Assembly: GCF_001904655.1 (NCBI RefSeq)
Contig: NZ_MRCC01000002.1
Location: forward strand, 303,759 to 367,758
Direction of reading: 5' to 3'
Length of the DNA stretch: 64,000 nucleotides
Source: Chroogloeocystis siderophila 5.2 s.c.1
GTDB lineage: Bacteria > Cyanobacteriota > Cyanobacteriia > Cyanobacteriales > Chroococcidiopsidaceae
Both the position numbers and the translations under genes were made by a program. This document shows positions 28,415 through 38,754 of the stretch, in pieces (the first letter of the stretch is position 1; every line of letters starts with the position of its first letter). The notes under the pieces were generated by a model that worked only from the letters and a program-made list of their open reading frames with translations, was not told where the DNA came from and searched no databases.

Positions 28415-28876
28415 ATGACTCATCCCCTAATTCCACAAATCATTGAAATAGCAACACCAGTAGCAGAGGAACTCGGCTTGGAATTGGTCGGAGTAGTTTT
28501 TCACACTAACCAACGCCCTCCTGTACTGCGTGTGGATATACGCAATCCACAGCAAGATACTGGGTTAGATGATTGTGAGCGAATGAGTCGTGCGTTAGAA
28601 GCCCAAATGGATCAGGCAAGTATTGTTCCAGATGCTTATGTGTTGGAAGTTTCTAGCCCAGGAACTTCACGGCAATTAAGTACCGACCGAGAGTTTACTG
28701 CTTTTAAAGGGTTTGCGGTACTTGTTAGGAGTTCTCAACCGCATGAAGGTCAGCAGGAGTGGGTAGGACAACTCATTCGTCGCGATGAAACAGCAGTCTA
28801 CTTAAACCAGAAAGGTCGAGTAGTTGCCATTCCGCGCGCGCTCATTACCAAAGTACAGCTAGATGATCGCCGTTAA
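28415..28876 (+). CDS. rimP: Ribosome maturation factor RimP
   Basis: 153 aa from ATG 28415 ([25 protein letters not shown], normal family start and length). An upstream TTG frame would begin inside the leader hairpin and is rejected. Motifs: [39 protein letters not shown]. RimP binds the 30S subunit and helps maturation of its 3' domain. First gene of the rimP-nusA-ylxR block; 111 bp to nusA. Confidence 0.93.
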   Translation: MTHPLIPQIIEIATPVAEELGLELVGVVFHTNQRPPVLRVDIRNPQQDTGLDDCERMSRALEAQMDQASIVPDAYVLEVSSPGTSRQLSTDREFTAFKGFAVLVRSSQPHEGQQEWVGQLIRRDETAVYLNQKGRVVAIPRALITKVQLDDRR

Positions 28877-28880
28877 ACAG

Positions 28881-28963
28881 GAGCGAGGAGCGAGGAGCGA
28901 GTAGACAGAGGGACTATTGACTCGTAGTTTCTCCCAGCCCCCGACCCCTGACCTCTGACCCCT
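28881..28963. repeat. Two tandem heptamer repeats between rimP and nusA
   Basis: GAGCGAG units at 28881-28901 and CCCCTGACCTCTGACCCCT-type units at 28938-28963 fill most of the spacer inside the operon. Confidence 0.75.
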
Positions 28964-28987
28964 ATTTTCTTTATTGAGGATTTTATT

Positions 28988-30274
28988 ATGTCAATGGTAA
29001 GTTTGCCTGGACTGAAAGATTTAATTGAAAATATTAGTCGCGAGCGCAATTTACCGCGTGTTGCCGTACAAGCGGCGCTTCGCGAAGCACTACTAAAAGG
29101 TTACGAAAGATATCGTCGAGCGCAAAACCTCGATAAACAGCATTTTGACGAAGATTTCTTTGACAACTTTGAAGTTGAACTTGACGTAGAAGAAGAAGGC
29201 TTTCGCGTCCTCGCCACCAAAACCATCGTCGAAGAAATTAGCGATCCCGATCATCAAATTTCCTTACGCGAAGTTCAAGAAGTCGCAGAAGAAGCGCAAC
29301 TTGGCAGCGAGGTTGTATTAGACGTGACGCCCGAACAAAAAGAATTTGGGCGCATGGCAGCAATGCAGACCAAGCAAGTACTTGCGCAAAAACTCCGCGA
29401 CCAACAACGGCAAATGATTCAAGAGGAATTTCAAGACCTAGAAGGCACTGTCCTGCAAGCGCGGGTACTGCGCTTTGAACGACAATCGGTGATTATGGCA
29501 GTCAGTAGCGGTTTTGGTCAGCCCGAAGTCGAAGCCGAACTACCCAAACGCGAACAATTGCCTAACGATAACTACCGTGCAAATGCCACGTTCAAAGTTT
29601 ACCTCAAAAAAGTTTCACAAGGTCAGCAACGCGGTCCCCAACTCGTTGTCTCGCGTGCGGATGCGGGCTTAGTAGTATATCTTTTTGCTAACGAAGTTCC
29701 AGAAATTGAAGATGAAGTCGTGCGCATTGTCGCAGTGGCACGCGAAGCAAACCCCCCGTCGCGCTATGTTGGTCCGCGCACGAAAATCGCCGTTGATACC
29801 TTAGAACGCGATGTCGATCCTGTAGGTGCGTGTATTGGCGCGCGCGGTTCGCGAATTCAAGTTGTTGTCAACGAACTGCGTGGCGAGAAAATTGATGTGA
29901 TTCGTTGGTCGCCAGACCCCGCGACCTATATTGCAAACGCACTTAGCCCTGCCCGTGTCGATGAGGTGCGCTTGATGGACCCAGAATCGCGTCAAACGCA
30001 CGTCCTTGTTGCCGAAGACCAACTCAGCTTAGCAATTGGTAAAGAAGGACAAAATGTCCGTTTAGCTGCACGCTTAACCGGTTGGAAAATCGATATCAAA
30101 GACCGCGCGAAGTACGACTACGCCGCAGAAGATGCTAAATTTGCCGCCGCTGCTGCCGAATATCAAGCGCAACAAGCTCAAATGGAAATGGATCAAGCAG
30201 AAGACGAAGATGAATTAGATGAACTAGACGAAGAATTTACAGAAACTATGGAAGTAAGCGATGCCCCAGCTTGA
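28988..30274 (+). CDS. nusA: Transcription termination/antitermination factor NusA
   Basis: 428 aa: N-terminal RNA-polymerase-binding domain (1-125), S1 domain (about 135-200), then KH domains with [21 protein letters not shown] and [19 protein letters not shown]. The acidic C-terminal tail ([13 protein letters not shown]) replaces the AR repeats of proteobacteria, as in other cyanobacteria. Elongation, pausing and termination factor. ATG preceded by TTGAGGA. Confidence 0.95.
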   Translation: MSMVSLPGLKDLIENISRERNLPRVAVQAALREALLKGYERYRRAQNLDKQHFDEDFFDNFEVELDVEEEGFRVLATKTIVEEISDPDHQISLREVQEVAEEAQLGSEVVLDVTPEQKEFGRMAAMQTKQVLAQKLRDQQRQMIQEEFQDLEGTVLQARVLRFERQSVIMAVSSGFGQPEVEAELPKREQLPNDNYRANATFKVYLKKVSQGQQRGPQLVVSRADAGLVVYLFANEVPEIEDEVVRIVAVAREANPPSRYVGPRTKIAVDTLERDVDPVGACIGARGSRIQVVVNELRGEKIDVIRWSPDPATYIANALSPARVDEVRLMDPESRQTHVLVAEDQLSLAIGKEGQNVRLAARLTGWKIDIKDRAKYDYAAEDAKFAAAAAEYQAQQAQMEMDQAEDEDELDELDEEFTETMEVSDAPA

Positions 30275-30276
30275 AA

Positions 30277-30311
30277 TGTCCCTGAACCCTGACCTCTGAC
30301 TCCTGACCCCT
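30277..30311. repeat. Heptamer repeat between nusA and ylxR
   Basis: Degenerate CTGACCC/CTGACCT units occupy nearly the whole 42-bp spacer. Confidence 0.75.
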
Positions 30312-30316
30312 CATCC

Positions 30317-30625
30317 ATGAAACCTAACTATCGACGCTGTATTAGTTGTCGTCGGGTCGCCTTGAAACATGAGTTCTGGCGAATTGTCCGCGTCTATCCT
30401 TCTGGGGAGTTACAATTAGATCAGGGTATGGGGCGTTCTGCATATCTTTGTCCGCAAGCCAGCTGTTTGCAAACAGCCCAGAAGAAAAATCTGTTGCGGC
30501 GATCGCTGCGGATATCTGTTCCCGAAGCCATCTACCAAGCCTTATGGCAACGTTTATCAACAAACCCATCTGTCAGTGAAACTCAAAAAATTGAAACTAC
30601 ACTACCGATCCCAAACAAAAAATAA
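30317..30625 (+). CDS. ylxR: YlxR family RNA-binding protein
   Basis: 102 aa, DUF448. RRCISCRRVALKHEFWRIVR and GRSAYLCPQASCLQTAQKKNLLRRSLR hold the conserved GRGAYxC-like core (here GRSAY). YlxR proteins bind RNase P RNA or act as regulators in other bacteria. Its place between nusA and infB is the usual one. Confidence 0.9.
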   Translation: MKPNYRRCISCRRVALKHEFWRIVRVYPSGELQLDQGMGRSAYLCPQASCLQTAQKKNLLRRSLRISVPEAIYQALWQRLSTNPSVSETQKIETTLPIPNKK

Positions 30626-31105
30626 GTGTCATTTCCAAATTTCGTTAGGACTCGCATCTTGGCAGCGAAATTGCTGAGAATTGATACTAACTCTTGTCAA
30701 ACTGGGTTCGTGGCAGAATAGTAAAAACAGGAAACTCAATTTCATTTAATTCGGTGCAATAAACTACTAAAATCACACCATATTTTTTTACAGGTTGATG
30801 CAACATTAAATAAAGAAGCTACACAGATACAAAATTACTAGCTAGTACGGATGCGTACCCTCAAGAGAAAGGGTCCGCAAAAATTCCCTAAGGATAAAAT
30901 TGCGGTAAAAGCGCATGGCATGTTTACATAACCGTCGCGATGACAGTAAAACACCTTTTTCATATAAAAACATCTCTCTTTACTTTGTTGGAGGCACGGG
31001 CAGCAACTTGAACGGCAACCAATAACACAGGACTCACAGGATGGAGATGCTAACAAAACTCAGGCAACCATCCGTATCAAACTGGTAGGTAAAGGGGAAG
31101 AGTGG
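30626..31105. other. Long ylxR-infB spacer
   Basis: 480 bp with no confident gene. The size suggests infB has its own promoter here. Just before infB lies AAAGGGGAAGAG, a good Shine-Dalgarno sequence. Confidence 0.5.
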
Positions 31106-34100
31106 ATGAATAACGGCAAAGTAAGGATATACGATTTGTCAAAAGAATTGAATTTGGATAACAAAGAGCTACTAGCAATTTGTGACCAGCTTAATATTGC
31201 AGTCAAGAGTCACAGCAGCACCATCAGTGAAAATGAAGCAGAGCGAATTCGCGCTTTAGCTGAAAAGTATGTCGCCGAGCGTTCGTCGTCGCGGCGAGAA
31301 TCAACCGTTACACACGCAAATCAAATTAACAAAACTAAACCTAGACCTAACTTGCCACCGAAGCAACAGATCTTGGAAATTCGTAAACCAAAGACTCCTC
31401 CTCGGCTTAACCAAAACCAGGCAGAGTCTCCAGTTGCCTCAAATTCTCAGCCGCAGGGATCGCCCGTTGCTCCACGTCCTTTCGCATCACCAGCGGCACC
31501 TACTAAGCCGATGACCCCACCGCCACGCCCTGTACGTGCGGCATCGGAAGAAGCTAAAGTAGAAGTAGAAGCACCAGACAGCGACAATCGCGACGAGTTA
31601 ACAGCAAACTTCGTAGAAGTTCAAAAACCCAAAGAAGTTCCCCAAAAACAACTCGTCGAACCGCCAGCCAGACCAGTCGCACCAACAACACCACAACTCA
31701 ATTTACCTGAGCGACCGATCCTTAAACGCGATCAAGCTCAACGTAATAGACCAGCAGCGTCAGAGACAAGGGCAGATAGTGGTTCAGAAAAACCCGCACG
31801 TCGTCCTGTAGGACAAAAACCAGAGCAACTAGCTGCCAAAGCAGAACCAGTACCAGAACTGCAAAGACCTAAGGTATCACGGTTCAACGAACCAGCCGTG
31901 ATCGCCAATCGTCCAAAACTTGCAGGAGCAACGAGTACAGAAGTCGATGAGGAAGCGACACAACCAGCGACGCTTTTAGAAATCGAAGATCCCGAAAAAC
32001 TCCTCAAACGACCCACACCACCCCGACCTCAAAAAGGTGGGAAAAAGTGGCAAGAAGAAGAAATCGATGAAGGACAGGATTCAGGGTCTAAAGCGGGTAA
32101 AGCAGGAGCAAAAACTAAGCGCATGAAACCCATCATCGACTTTGATGATGAAGAAGACCTTGATGATGCCGACCTCGATATCGAAGCTCCAATTAAGGTG
32201 AGCCTGTCGATCGCCCGACCACCTAGACAGAAAGCGGCGCGTCCTAGTGGTTCAGGGGTGACAGCAAGTCCTGTGGGAGCGGTGAAAAGTAAAAAAATGG
32301 CTCCAGCGCGCGAACAAAATCGTCGCCGCGAACCTGAACAAAAAGATGAACGTCCAGAGAAAATCGTCATTACAGGCACAATGACCGTTCAGGAACTAGC
32401 ACAAGCGCTGGTTGTGCCAGATACCGAGATCGTGAAAATCCTATTCCTTAAAGGTATTGCGGTTAATATCACGCAAAACTTGGACATTCAGACGCTGACT
32501 ATGGTGGCGAACGAATTAGGCGTGGAAGTTGAAACCGCCGAACCCGAAGCCGAAGCCCGTAAAGTCACCGAAATGTTGGATGTAGAAGATCTGGAAAATC
32601 TCCAGCGTCGCCCACCAGTCGTAACGATCATGGGTCACGTAGACCACGGTAAGACGACATTACTTGACTCAATTCGTAAAACCAAAGTCGCGCAAGGAGA
32701 AGCAGGCGGCATTACCCAACATATTGGCGCGTACCACGTTGATGTGGAACACAACGGGCAAATGCAGCAAGTCGTATTCCTCGATACCCCTGGTCACGAA
32801 GCATTTACCGCAATGCGTGCCCGTGGAGCAAGGGTGACAGACATTGCCATTCTGGTCGTTGCTGCGGATGACGGCGTACGCCCACAAACAATTGAAGCGA
32901 TCAGCCACGCACAAGCAGCAGAAGTTCCCATCATTGTTGCGATTAACAAGATTGACAAAGAGGGCGCACAACCCGATCGCGTCAAACAAGAACTGACACA
33001 ATACGGGCTAACTCCAGAAGAATGGGGCGGCGAAACAATTATGGTGCCAGTCAGCGCGATCAAAGGAGAAAACCTAGATACACTCTTAGAGATGATTCTC
33101 CTTGTTGCCGAAGTTGAAGAACTCTCGGCAAACCCAGACCGTCTTGCTAGAGGTACAGTTATTGAAGCACATCTTGACAAAGCCAAAGGACCTGTTGCGA
33201 CTTTGTTAGTCCAAAACGGAACCTTACATGTAGGCGATGTCTTAGTAGCTGGCTCGGCGTTTGGTAAAGTGCGGGCAATGGTAGATGATCGCGGACGCCG
33301 TGTCGAAATTGCTTCGCCTTCGTTTGCAGTAGAGGTCTTAGGTTTAAGCGATGTACCAGCAGCAGGCGACGAATTTGCCGTCTTCTCACAAGAGAAAGAA
33401 GCACGCGCGATCGCCGAGGAACGCGCCAACAAGCAACGGCAATCGCGCTTAATGCAAGGACGTGCTACCCTCACCAGCGCTTCCGCACAAGCACAAGAAG
33501 GCGAGTTGAAAGAACTCAATTTGATCCTCAAAGCCGACGTTCAAGGCTCAGTCGAGGCGATCATTGGTGCGCTTAAGCAACTTCCGCAAAACGAAGTACA
33601 AATCCGCTTGTTGTTAGCAGCGCCAGGCGAAGTTACCGAAACTGACATCGACTTGGCAGCGGCAAGTAACGCGGTAATCATTGGCTTCAACACAACGCTT
33701 GCTAGCGGCGCTCGACAAGCCGCTGATGAAGCCGGTGTAGACGTCCGCGAATACAATATCATCTACAAACTGCTAGAAGATATTGAAGGCGCGTTAGAAG
33801 GTCTATTAGAGCCAGAACTCGTTGAGGAATCCCTCGGTCAAGCCGAAGTACGCGCGGTCTTCCCTGTTGGGCGTGGCGCTGTTGCTGGTTGCTACGTTCT
33901 ATCCGGTAAGCTGATTCGTAACTGCAAAGTGCGAGTACGGCGCGGTAGTAAGATTGTCTACGAAGGCTCGCTTGACTCGTTGAAACGGATGAAAGAAGAT
34001 GTGCGCGAAGTTAATGCCGGATACGAGTGCGGTATCGGTGTCGATCGATTCAACGACTGGGCTGAAGGTGATATCATCGAAGCCTTCCAGATGGTAACGA

Positions 34101-34132
34101 AGCGCCGTACCTTAGGAGGCGCTAGAAATTAG
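31106..34132 (+). CDS. infB: Translation initiation factor IF-2
   Basis: 1008 aa. IF2-N domain at 1-55 ([23 protein letters not shown]). A long Pro/Lys/Glu-rich, probably disordered linker (about 60-420) makes it larger than E. coli IF-2. A second IF2-N segment follows ([21 protein letters not shown]). The G domain starts near 510 with [18 protein letters not shown] and NKIDK, then domains II-IV. GTPase that brings fMet-tRNA to the 30S subunit. Last large gene of the nusA block. Confidence 0.96.
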   Translation: MNNGKVRIYDLSKELNLDNKELLAICDQLNIAVKSHSSTISENEAERIRALAEKYVAERSSSRRESTVTHANQINKTKPRPNLPPKQQILEIRKPKTPPRLNQNQAESPVASNSQPQGSPVAPRPFASPAAPTKPMTPPPRPVRAASEEAKVEVEAPDSDNRDELTANFVEVQKPKEVPQKQLVEPPARPVAPTTPQLNLPERPILKRDQAQRNRPAASETRADSGSEKPARRPVGQKPEQLAAKAEPVPELQRPKVSRFNEPAVIANRPKLAGATSTEVDEEATQPATLLEIEDPEKLLKRPTPPRPQKGGKKWQEEEIDEGQDSGSKAGKAGAKTKRMKPIIDFDDEEDLDDADLDIEAPIKVSLSIARPPRQKAARPSGSGVTASPVGAVKSKKMAPAREQNRRREPEQKDERPEKIVITGTMTVQELAQALVVPDTEIVKILFLKGIAVNITQNLDIQTLTMVANELGVEVETAEPEAEARKVTEMLDVEDLENLQRRPPVVTIMGHVDHGKTTLLDSIRKTKVAQGEAGGITQHIGAYHVDVEHNGQMQQVVFLDTPGHEAFTAMRARGARVTDIAILVVAADDGVRPQTIEAISHAQAAEVPIIVAINKIDKEGAQPDRVKQELTQYGLTPEEWGGETIMVPVSAIKGENLDTLLEMILLVAEVEELSANPDRLARGTVIEAHLDKAKGPVATLLVQNGTLHVGDVLVAGSAFGKVRAMVDDRGRRVEIASPSFAVEVLGLSDVPAAGDEFAVFSQEKEARAIAEERANKQRQSRLMQGRATLTSASAQAQEGELKELNLILKADVQGSVEAIIGALKQLPQNEVQIRLLLAAPGEVTETDIDLAAASNAVIIGFNTTLASGARQAADEAGVDVREYNIIYKLLEDIEGALEGLLEPELVEESLGQAEVRAVFPVGRGAVAGCYVLSGKLIRNCKVRVRRGSKIVYEGSLDSLKRMKEDVREVNAGYECGIGVDRFNDWAEGDIIEAFQMVTKRRTLGGARN

Positions 34133-34208
34133 AAGGCTAAGGGCTAGGGATACTCATTGTCTGTAGCCCCTCATTCTTCTTGATTTTTGATACTGCACTA
34201 CCTACTCT

Positions 34209-34811
34209 ATGTCTTTTCGGTCAGAACCCCTGTTGTGGATTCACCTTTCGGGGTTAGCCGTCGTCCCAATATGCTTAGATGTATGTTTATTAGGGTTGGC
34301 GGTAGGAGATCCTGTTTTACCTATCTGGTCAGAATTAGCGCTTGTCGCTAATATGGGAGTTGTCCCAGTCGTGTGGATGCAGTTGCAACGTCCGTTTTAT
34401 ATTTTTGCGCTTTTGGCGATCACACTCAAACACGAAAAATTAACGACGCAACAACGCCAAATTTTAAGTTTAATCAACACTCGCATCAACAAAGTACTAA
34501 CTGTTTTAGCTGGAGTATTATTGGTTACAATACTGTGGCAGTTGTACCAAACTGCACCAGTTGTAACCTTGACTTTATTTCCGCGCGAATGGCGGATTTT
34601 GGGACTATTGCTAGCTGGCTGTAGTTTTACCTTCGCGAACTTATTTTTTCAAATTCCTGTAAGTGTGATGCGAGTGCTTGTTACCAGTGATGCAGAATTT
34701 GCCACGATAAAACCTTATCCTCAAGACAAGATAGCACCAGATTTTACAATTTTAGGTTTGCAGGTGAATCAACTTTTACCAAAGTTAGTAGACACTCACA
34801 CAGAAAACTGA
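34209..34811 (+). CDS. Low-complexity-tail membrane protein (cyanobacterial family)
   Basis: 200 aa with about four predicted spans between residues 10 and 160 (HLSGLAVVPICLDVCLLGLAVG, VLTVLAGVLLVTILWQLY, ILGLLLAGCSFTFANLFFQI). I recognise the family as one annotated in cyanobacteria next to infB. This copy has only a short polar tail. The role is unknown. 6 bp before the next small gene, so probably cotranscribed. Confidence 0.75.
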   Translation: MSFRSEPLLWIHLSGLAVVPICLDVCLLGLAVGDPVLPIWSELALVANMGVVPVVWMQLQRPFYIFALLAITLKHEKLTTQQRQILSLINTRINKVLTVLAGVLLVTILWQLYQTAPVVTLTLFPREWRILGLLLAGCSFTFANLFFQIPVSVMRVLVTSDAEFATIKPYPQDKIAPDFTILGLQVNQLLPKLVDTHTEN

Positions 34812-34817
34812 GGAAAT

Positions 34818-35021
34818 ATGGCTATTATCCCTGGTTCTCGCCCTTACCAATCGGATCAACACCAAATTTGGGATCATCTCAAACAAGCGATCGCCACGAC
34901 TTCTGGATTTCGCCGTTGGCAACTCGATCGCTCGTCACAAGATACCCAAGTTCAAGATCTCAGTTTAGACCATCAAGTAAAACTTTATTTGCGCGAAACT
35001 TTAGAAACTCTAGCGTATTGA
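34818..35021 (+). CDS. Small conserved cyanobacterial protein
   Basis: 67 aa (MAIIPGSRPYQSDQHQIWDHLKQAI...LDHQVKLYLRETLETLAY). Soluble, helical at both ends, no known domain. GAGGAAAT Shine-Dalgarno and tight spacing to the gene before it support expression. Confidence 0.7.
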   Translation: MAIIPGSRPYQSDQHQIWDHLKQAIATTSGFRRWQLDRSSQDTQVQDLSLDHQVKLYLRETLETLAY

Positions 35022-35094
35022 AGTGCGCAAGGGAAGCATGAAAAGCATAACTCCCTTGCTACTGAATTATACCAAATTGTAAAGTGAAACGAGA

Positions 35095-35673
35095 TTAGCT
35101 GACTCGATTGAGCAAGTCTCGGACGCGTGCGCCACGATTAAGGATATCTTGAATGTTTCCGCTTAAGCGACGCAACTGACGATAAGCAACTTCTAAACGA
35201 TCGCCATCTACTTGTACTTCCCTGGTGGGATAGTTTTGCAGCACTTCAATCAGTGAAACTTGTCCATCACGGGCGGAAAGGACTAAAGCAGCACGTAATG
35301 CTTGTCTATCGGCGCGGCGTGAAGGTGTATGGATGACTTGGCTGATTTCGTCGAGTAAAGCATTGCCTACAGGGCTATTTAACAAGCGATCCAAGAAAAC
35401 AGGATTGACTCTCACCGGTTCAGTTAAATAACGGCGTACAGTTGCCGGATCTTGTCCTGCTCTAGCAAGATTAGAACGTAGCGATCGCGAAAGTTCTCCA
35501 GTTTCCGCAAATTGAGCGAGTTCAGCAACCGAAAGCGATTGGCGAAAAATTCGATATCTTAAGACTATGCGCTCAGCTGCGTTAGCTACAGGCATTTCAA
35601 AAATGCCATTACTACTCAAAAAAACACTACTTGCTACCAATGCAGTAGCAAGATGTAAAAATCTTAAACGCAT
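35095..35673 (-). CDS. DUF1400 domain secreted protein
   Basis: 192 aa. Signal peptide 1-32 (LATALVASSVFLSSNGIFEMPVANAAERI, cleaved near ANA-AE). The rest is a DUF1400 domain: IVLRYRIFRQSLSVAELAQFAETGELS, VRRYLTEPVRVNPVFLDRLLNSPVG. In many cyanobacteria DUF1400 precedes an alpha/beta hydrolase domain; here it stands alone, so this is a domain-only version. Predicted periplasmic; function unknown. Confidence 0.82.
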   Translation of the reverse strand: MRLRFLHLATALVASSVFLSSNGIFEMPVANAAERIVLRYRIFRQSLSVAELAQFAETGELSRSLRSNLARAGQDPATVRRYLTEPVRVNPVFLDRLLNSPVGNALLDEISQVIHTPSRRADRQALRAALVLSARDGQVSLIEVLQNYPTREVQVDGDRLEVAYRQLRRLSGNIQDILNRGARVRDLLNRVS

Positions 35674-36248
35674 TTTGTGTGTGATTTTAAATCGTTCTTT
35701 TAAGCTATTTGACGAAGAATTGATTCAGTAAGTTGCAGTATCCACAGTCCAATAAGCAATCTCTGTCTTTAGAGATAACGGACTTAATTTCAAACAACGA
35801 GTTAATTCGACTTTTATATAAATGCTACTTAAAATTAATTGACATCTTTTTATACCACCTAATTTAAGGAAATTTGCTGATAGTATTTTCATTATTTATG
35901 ACTTTTACTTGCTTCGCGCTCTTCTTCACTACCAAGGTTGTTGCGGTCGTGTCTTAGCGCTCCTGCGTAAGTCATATTTTTTGACAAAAAACTTAGGGAA
36001 CATGGCTACAAATGTATTTGTCTTCCGCTATAGTTTTGCATGGGTTTTAAAACTTTTCAGTCAATAGCGTATTTGGTCAAATACTCATAAACTGATGTCG
36101 TTAACCATGCCGGACAAAAGAGGCAAAGTGAGTCAGCCCTCAAAGCAGGCTGTGAAGAAACACCAGCATAACGCACGTGTTCTTCGTCAATGAATTTTTG
36201 CGTTTGTACGCCGCCTTACGTTAGTTCAAGACACGAGATGCACACAGT
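35674..36248. other. Long intergenic region upstream of the SLH/beta-helix gene
   Basis: 575 bp between divergent genes, no open frame of note. Near the rightward gene is a stem at 36154-36185 (GAAGAAACAC with GTGTTCTTC, one bulge) preceded by AGCC-GGCT at 36135-36151. It could be a structured 5' leader. Confidence 0.4.
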
Positions 36249-38069
36249 ATGACAAACCACGATTCAAATAATCGCAAATCAAATATTTTTAGAGTTATTT
36301 CTAGTAAAGGTCGTGCGCCACAATCCTTAGGTGCAGGATTGAGTGCTTTATTTTTGGTTGCTACAGGTACAACTTTAGGCAATAGCGCGATCGCCTCCTC
36401 TAAAAAGCTTGCCCAATTCGTTGTTCCCACAACCAACGATCCTACGCCCACACCAACTCTCACTCCATCACCATCACCAACACCTAGCCCGACTCCAACT
36501 TCATTACCTTCGCCTTTACCAACACCTAGCCCATTACCATCACCATCACCAACCTTATCTCCAACTCAAACTACTCCGACGACTCCAAGTACAAATCAAG
36601 TTCCTGCAACGACAACAGTTATTTACGTTAATCCCCAAACAGGAACCGATAGTGCTGGTGCGGGAAGTACCGCCGCTGCTCCTTTCAAAACTATTACCTA
36701 CGCACTTAGCCAAGCACAACCAGGTACAGCGATTCAGTTAGCTCCTGGGACTTATAGCAGTGAAACAGGAGAAGTTTTTCCACTTACCATTAAACAAGGT
36801 GTGACATTACGCGGCGATGAAGCTAGCAAAGGACAATCGATTGTCATTACAGGTGGTGGACAATACATCAGTCCTACGTTCGCGCGGCAAAATGTTACAG
36901 TACGCGCTGAAAATAATAGCGCGGTTAGCGGGGTGACGATTACCAACCCAAATACACGTGGAACCGCACTGTGGATTGAATCTGCAAATCCTATCATTAC
37001 GAACAATACATTTATCGAAAGTAACCGTGACGGTGTTTTTGTAACTGGCAATGCTAATCCTAAAATTGAGGGTAATGTCTTTAGCAAAAACGGCGGTAAT
37101 GGCATTTCAGTAGCACGTTCTGCCCAAGGTGAAATTCGCAACAATACGTTCCAAGATACAGGCTTTGGGTTGGCGATCGGTGGTGCTTCCTCACCGCTGG
37201 TTGCAGAAAACCAAATCAAAGAAAACCAAGACGGGATTTACATTTCTGAATCGGCACGTCCTATTTTACGTAGTAACGTGATCGAGAACAATAAACGCGA
37301 TGGTGTTGTCGCAACAATCAATGCCCAACCGGATCTCGGTACAGCAGAAAGTGCAGGAAATAACATTATCCGTAGTAACGAGCGCTACGATGTTTACAAT
37401 GCAACTCGTGGCAATGCTTTACTTGCTGTCGGTAATACGATTGACGCTAAGCGTACCTCAGGTAAAGTCAATCTTGTCGCACCACAATTTGCTTTTAGTG
37501 ATGTCCAAGGATTGTGGGCGCAACCGTACATTGCTGCTTTGGCATCGCGCGAGATTATCGCTGGATTTCCTGATGGCACGTTTAAGCCTAATGAACCAGT
37601 GACGCGCGCGCAATTCGCAGCTATTGTCAGCAAAGCGTTTACCCCAACACCGCAACGTGAGGCACAAGATTTTAACGACGTCAGCCGCAATTTCTGGGGA
37701 TATCAAGCAATTCAAACTGCTTATCGCGGTGGCTTTGTTGCGGGTTATCCTGGTGGTGCGTTTCAACCGCAGCAGCAAATTCCCCGCGTTCAAGTATTAG
37801 TTTCTTTAGCAAATGGCTTGAATTTGCGTGCTGATAATCCAAATGTTCTTTCTACTTATGCTGATGCTTCGCAAATTCCAGGTTATGCTACCGATGCAGT
37901 TGCTGCTGCAACTCAAAGGCAACTTGTTGTCAACTACCCAACGCCAAATCAACTAAATCCTAATCGCCCTGCTACGCGTGCTGAAGTCGCGGCGTTTGTT
38001 TATCAAGCCCTCGTCAATTCTGGACGCGCCCAAGCGATCGCCTCCCCATATTTAGTAAGAGTCCCTTAA
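36249..38069 (+). CDS. Secreted DUF1565/parallel beta-helix protein with three SLH domains
   Basis: 606 aa. Signal-like N-terminus to about residue 55 (GAGLSALFLVATGTTLGNSAIAS). A Pro/Thr/Ser repeat linker at about 60-115. A DUF1565 region starting IYVNPQTGTDSAGAG with GTAIQLAPGTY. Right-handed beta-helix repeats (ITNNTFIESNRDGVFV, KIEGNVFSKNGGNGI). Then three SLH domains from about 420 (FSDVQGLWAQPYIAALA, IAGFPDGTFKPNEPVTRAQFA, VAGYPGGAF). SLH domains bind cell-wall polymers, so it is probably anchored at the cell surface or outer membrane. The beta-helix may bind or cleave polysaccharide; no catalytic residues are assignable. Confidence 0.88.
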   Translation: MTNHDSNNRKSNIFRVISSKGRAPQSLGAGLSALFLVATGTTLGNSAIASSKKLAQFVVPTTNDPTPTPTLTPSPSPTPSPTPTSLPSPLPTPSPLPSPSPTLSPTQTTPTTPSTNQVPATTTVIYVNPQTGTDSAGAGSTAAAPFKTITYALSQAQPGTAIQLAPGTYSSETGEVFPLTIKQGVTLRGDEASKGQSIVITGGGQYISPTFARQNVTVRAENNSAVSGVTITNPNTRGTALWIESANPIITNNTFIESNRDGVFVTGNANPKIEGNVFSKNGGNGISVARSAQGEIRNNTFQDTGFGLAIGGASSPLVAENQIKENQDGIYISESARPILRSNVIENNKRDGVVATINAQPDLGTAESAGNNIIRSNERYDVYNATRGNALLAVGNTIDAKRTSGKVNLVAPQFAFSDVQGLWAQPYIAALASREIIAGFPDGTFKPNEPVTRAQFAAIVSKAFTPTPQREAQDFNDVSRNFWGYQAIQTAYRGGFVAGYPGGAFQPQQQIPRVQVLVSLANGLNLRADNPNVLSTYADASQIPGYATDAVAAATQRQLVVNYPTPNQLNPNRPATRAEVAAFVYQALVNSGRAQAIASPYLVRVP

Positions 38070-38081
38070 CCTCAATTTAAA

Positions 38082-38112
38082 AGCGCCAGGCTGTTGTTAC
38101 AGTTCTGGCGCT
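38082..38112 (+). terminator. Hairpin after the SLH protein gene
   Basis: AGCGCCAG and CTGGCGCT form a perfect 8-bp stem 12 nt after the stop codon. No T-tract follows directly. Confidence 0.6.
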
Positions 38113-38375
38113 ACAAACATTGAGTTTTTATTTGCTTTAGGGTCTTTATATTATGATGACCCTACTTATTTATTTGCTTTTATATTCAGGGTCTTTAAAT
38201 TGGCTGACCCCGTTTGAACCTATATATATGATGTCAGAAACAATATGAGATCTTGCGTTTCCTAATTATTTCTTTATTTTTTCTACTATTGTGTGTTTTT
38301 GATTAAATCTATTTAAACTTTTATTAAAAGCTCACACTATCAATAAATATTGCGTTAGCATCAGCAGCTTAATTT

Positions 38376-38648
38376 TCAAAGCGATTCGCGATCCCAGCGA
38401 AACAGAAAGACCATCAAGGCTATTACTCCAAGTTGAAGTGCGAAATTAGGTAAAGCTGTCTCTACATCACGTCCAGCTGCTAGTTGGGCGAGAAAAACTA
38501 ATGCTCCGATAAAACCAGAGGCACCAAAACTAATATAAATAAATTTGCGCAAACCTCGATAAGGAGCCGCAGCCTCAGCTTTTAAACGCGCGTATTGCTC
38601 AGGTGTAAAACGTTTATTGCTGCGATTTTTGGAAGTTGGTTTTACCAT
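38376..38648 (-). CDS. DUF3493 small membrane protein (LPA3-like)
   Basis: 90 aa from ATG 38648 (MVKPTSKNRSNKRFTPEQYARLKAEAAAPYRGLRKF). An in-frame start 8 codons upstream is also possible. Two spans: FIYISFGASGFIGALVFLAQLA and ALQLGVIALMVFLF. The PYRGLRKFIY motif is typical of DUF3493, the domain of plant LPA3, which assists photosystem II assembly. That role is only suggestive here. Divergent from tRNA-Thr. Confidence 0.8.
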   Translation of the reverse strand: MVKPTSKNRSNKRFTPEQYARLKAEAAAPYRGLRKFIYISFGASGFIGALVFLAQLAAGRDVETALPNFALQLGVIALMVFLFRWDRESL

Positions 38649-38682
38649 AGAAAAGAAAGCTGCTACAATCATATACTGCCAT

Positions 38683-38754
38683 GCCGATGTAGCTCAGTGG
38701 TAGAGCAATCGATTCGTAATCGATCGGTCGCGAGTTCAAATCTCGCCATCGGCT
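38683..38754 (+). tRNA. tRNA-Thr (CGT anticodon)
   Basis: 72 nt. Acceptor GCCGATG/CATCGGC, D-arm AGCTCAGTGGTAGAGC, anticodon stem ATCGA/TCGAT with loop TTCGTAA (CGT), T-arm GCGAG-TTCAAAT-CTCGC. No encoded CCA. Confidence 0.95.

Noticed and set aside
28881..28963. Repeat arrays considered as CRISPR
   Set aside because: Units are heptamers without spacers, and no cas genes are present.
30838..31056. 72-codon leftward Cys-rich frame before infB
   Set aside because: Unusual Cys content, no ribosome site, and it lies in the presumed infB promoter region.
32029..33531. Long leftward frames opposite infB
   Set aside because: Ser/Arg-rich translations are mirror images of the biased infB codons; no domain or Shine-Dalgarno.
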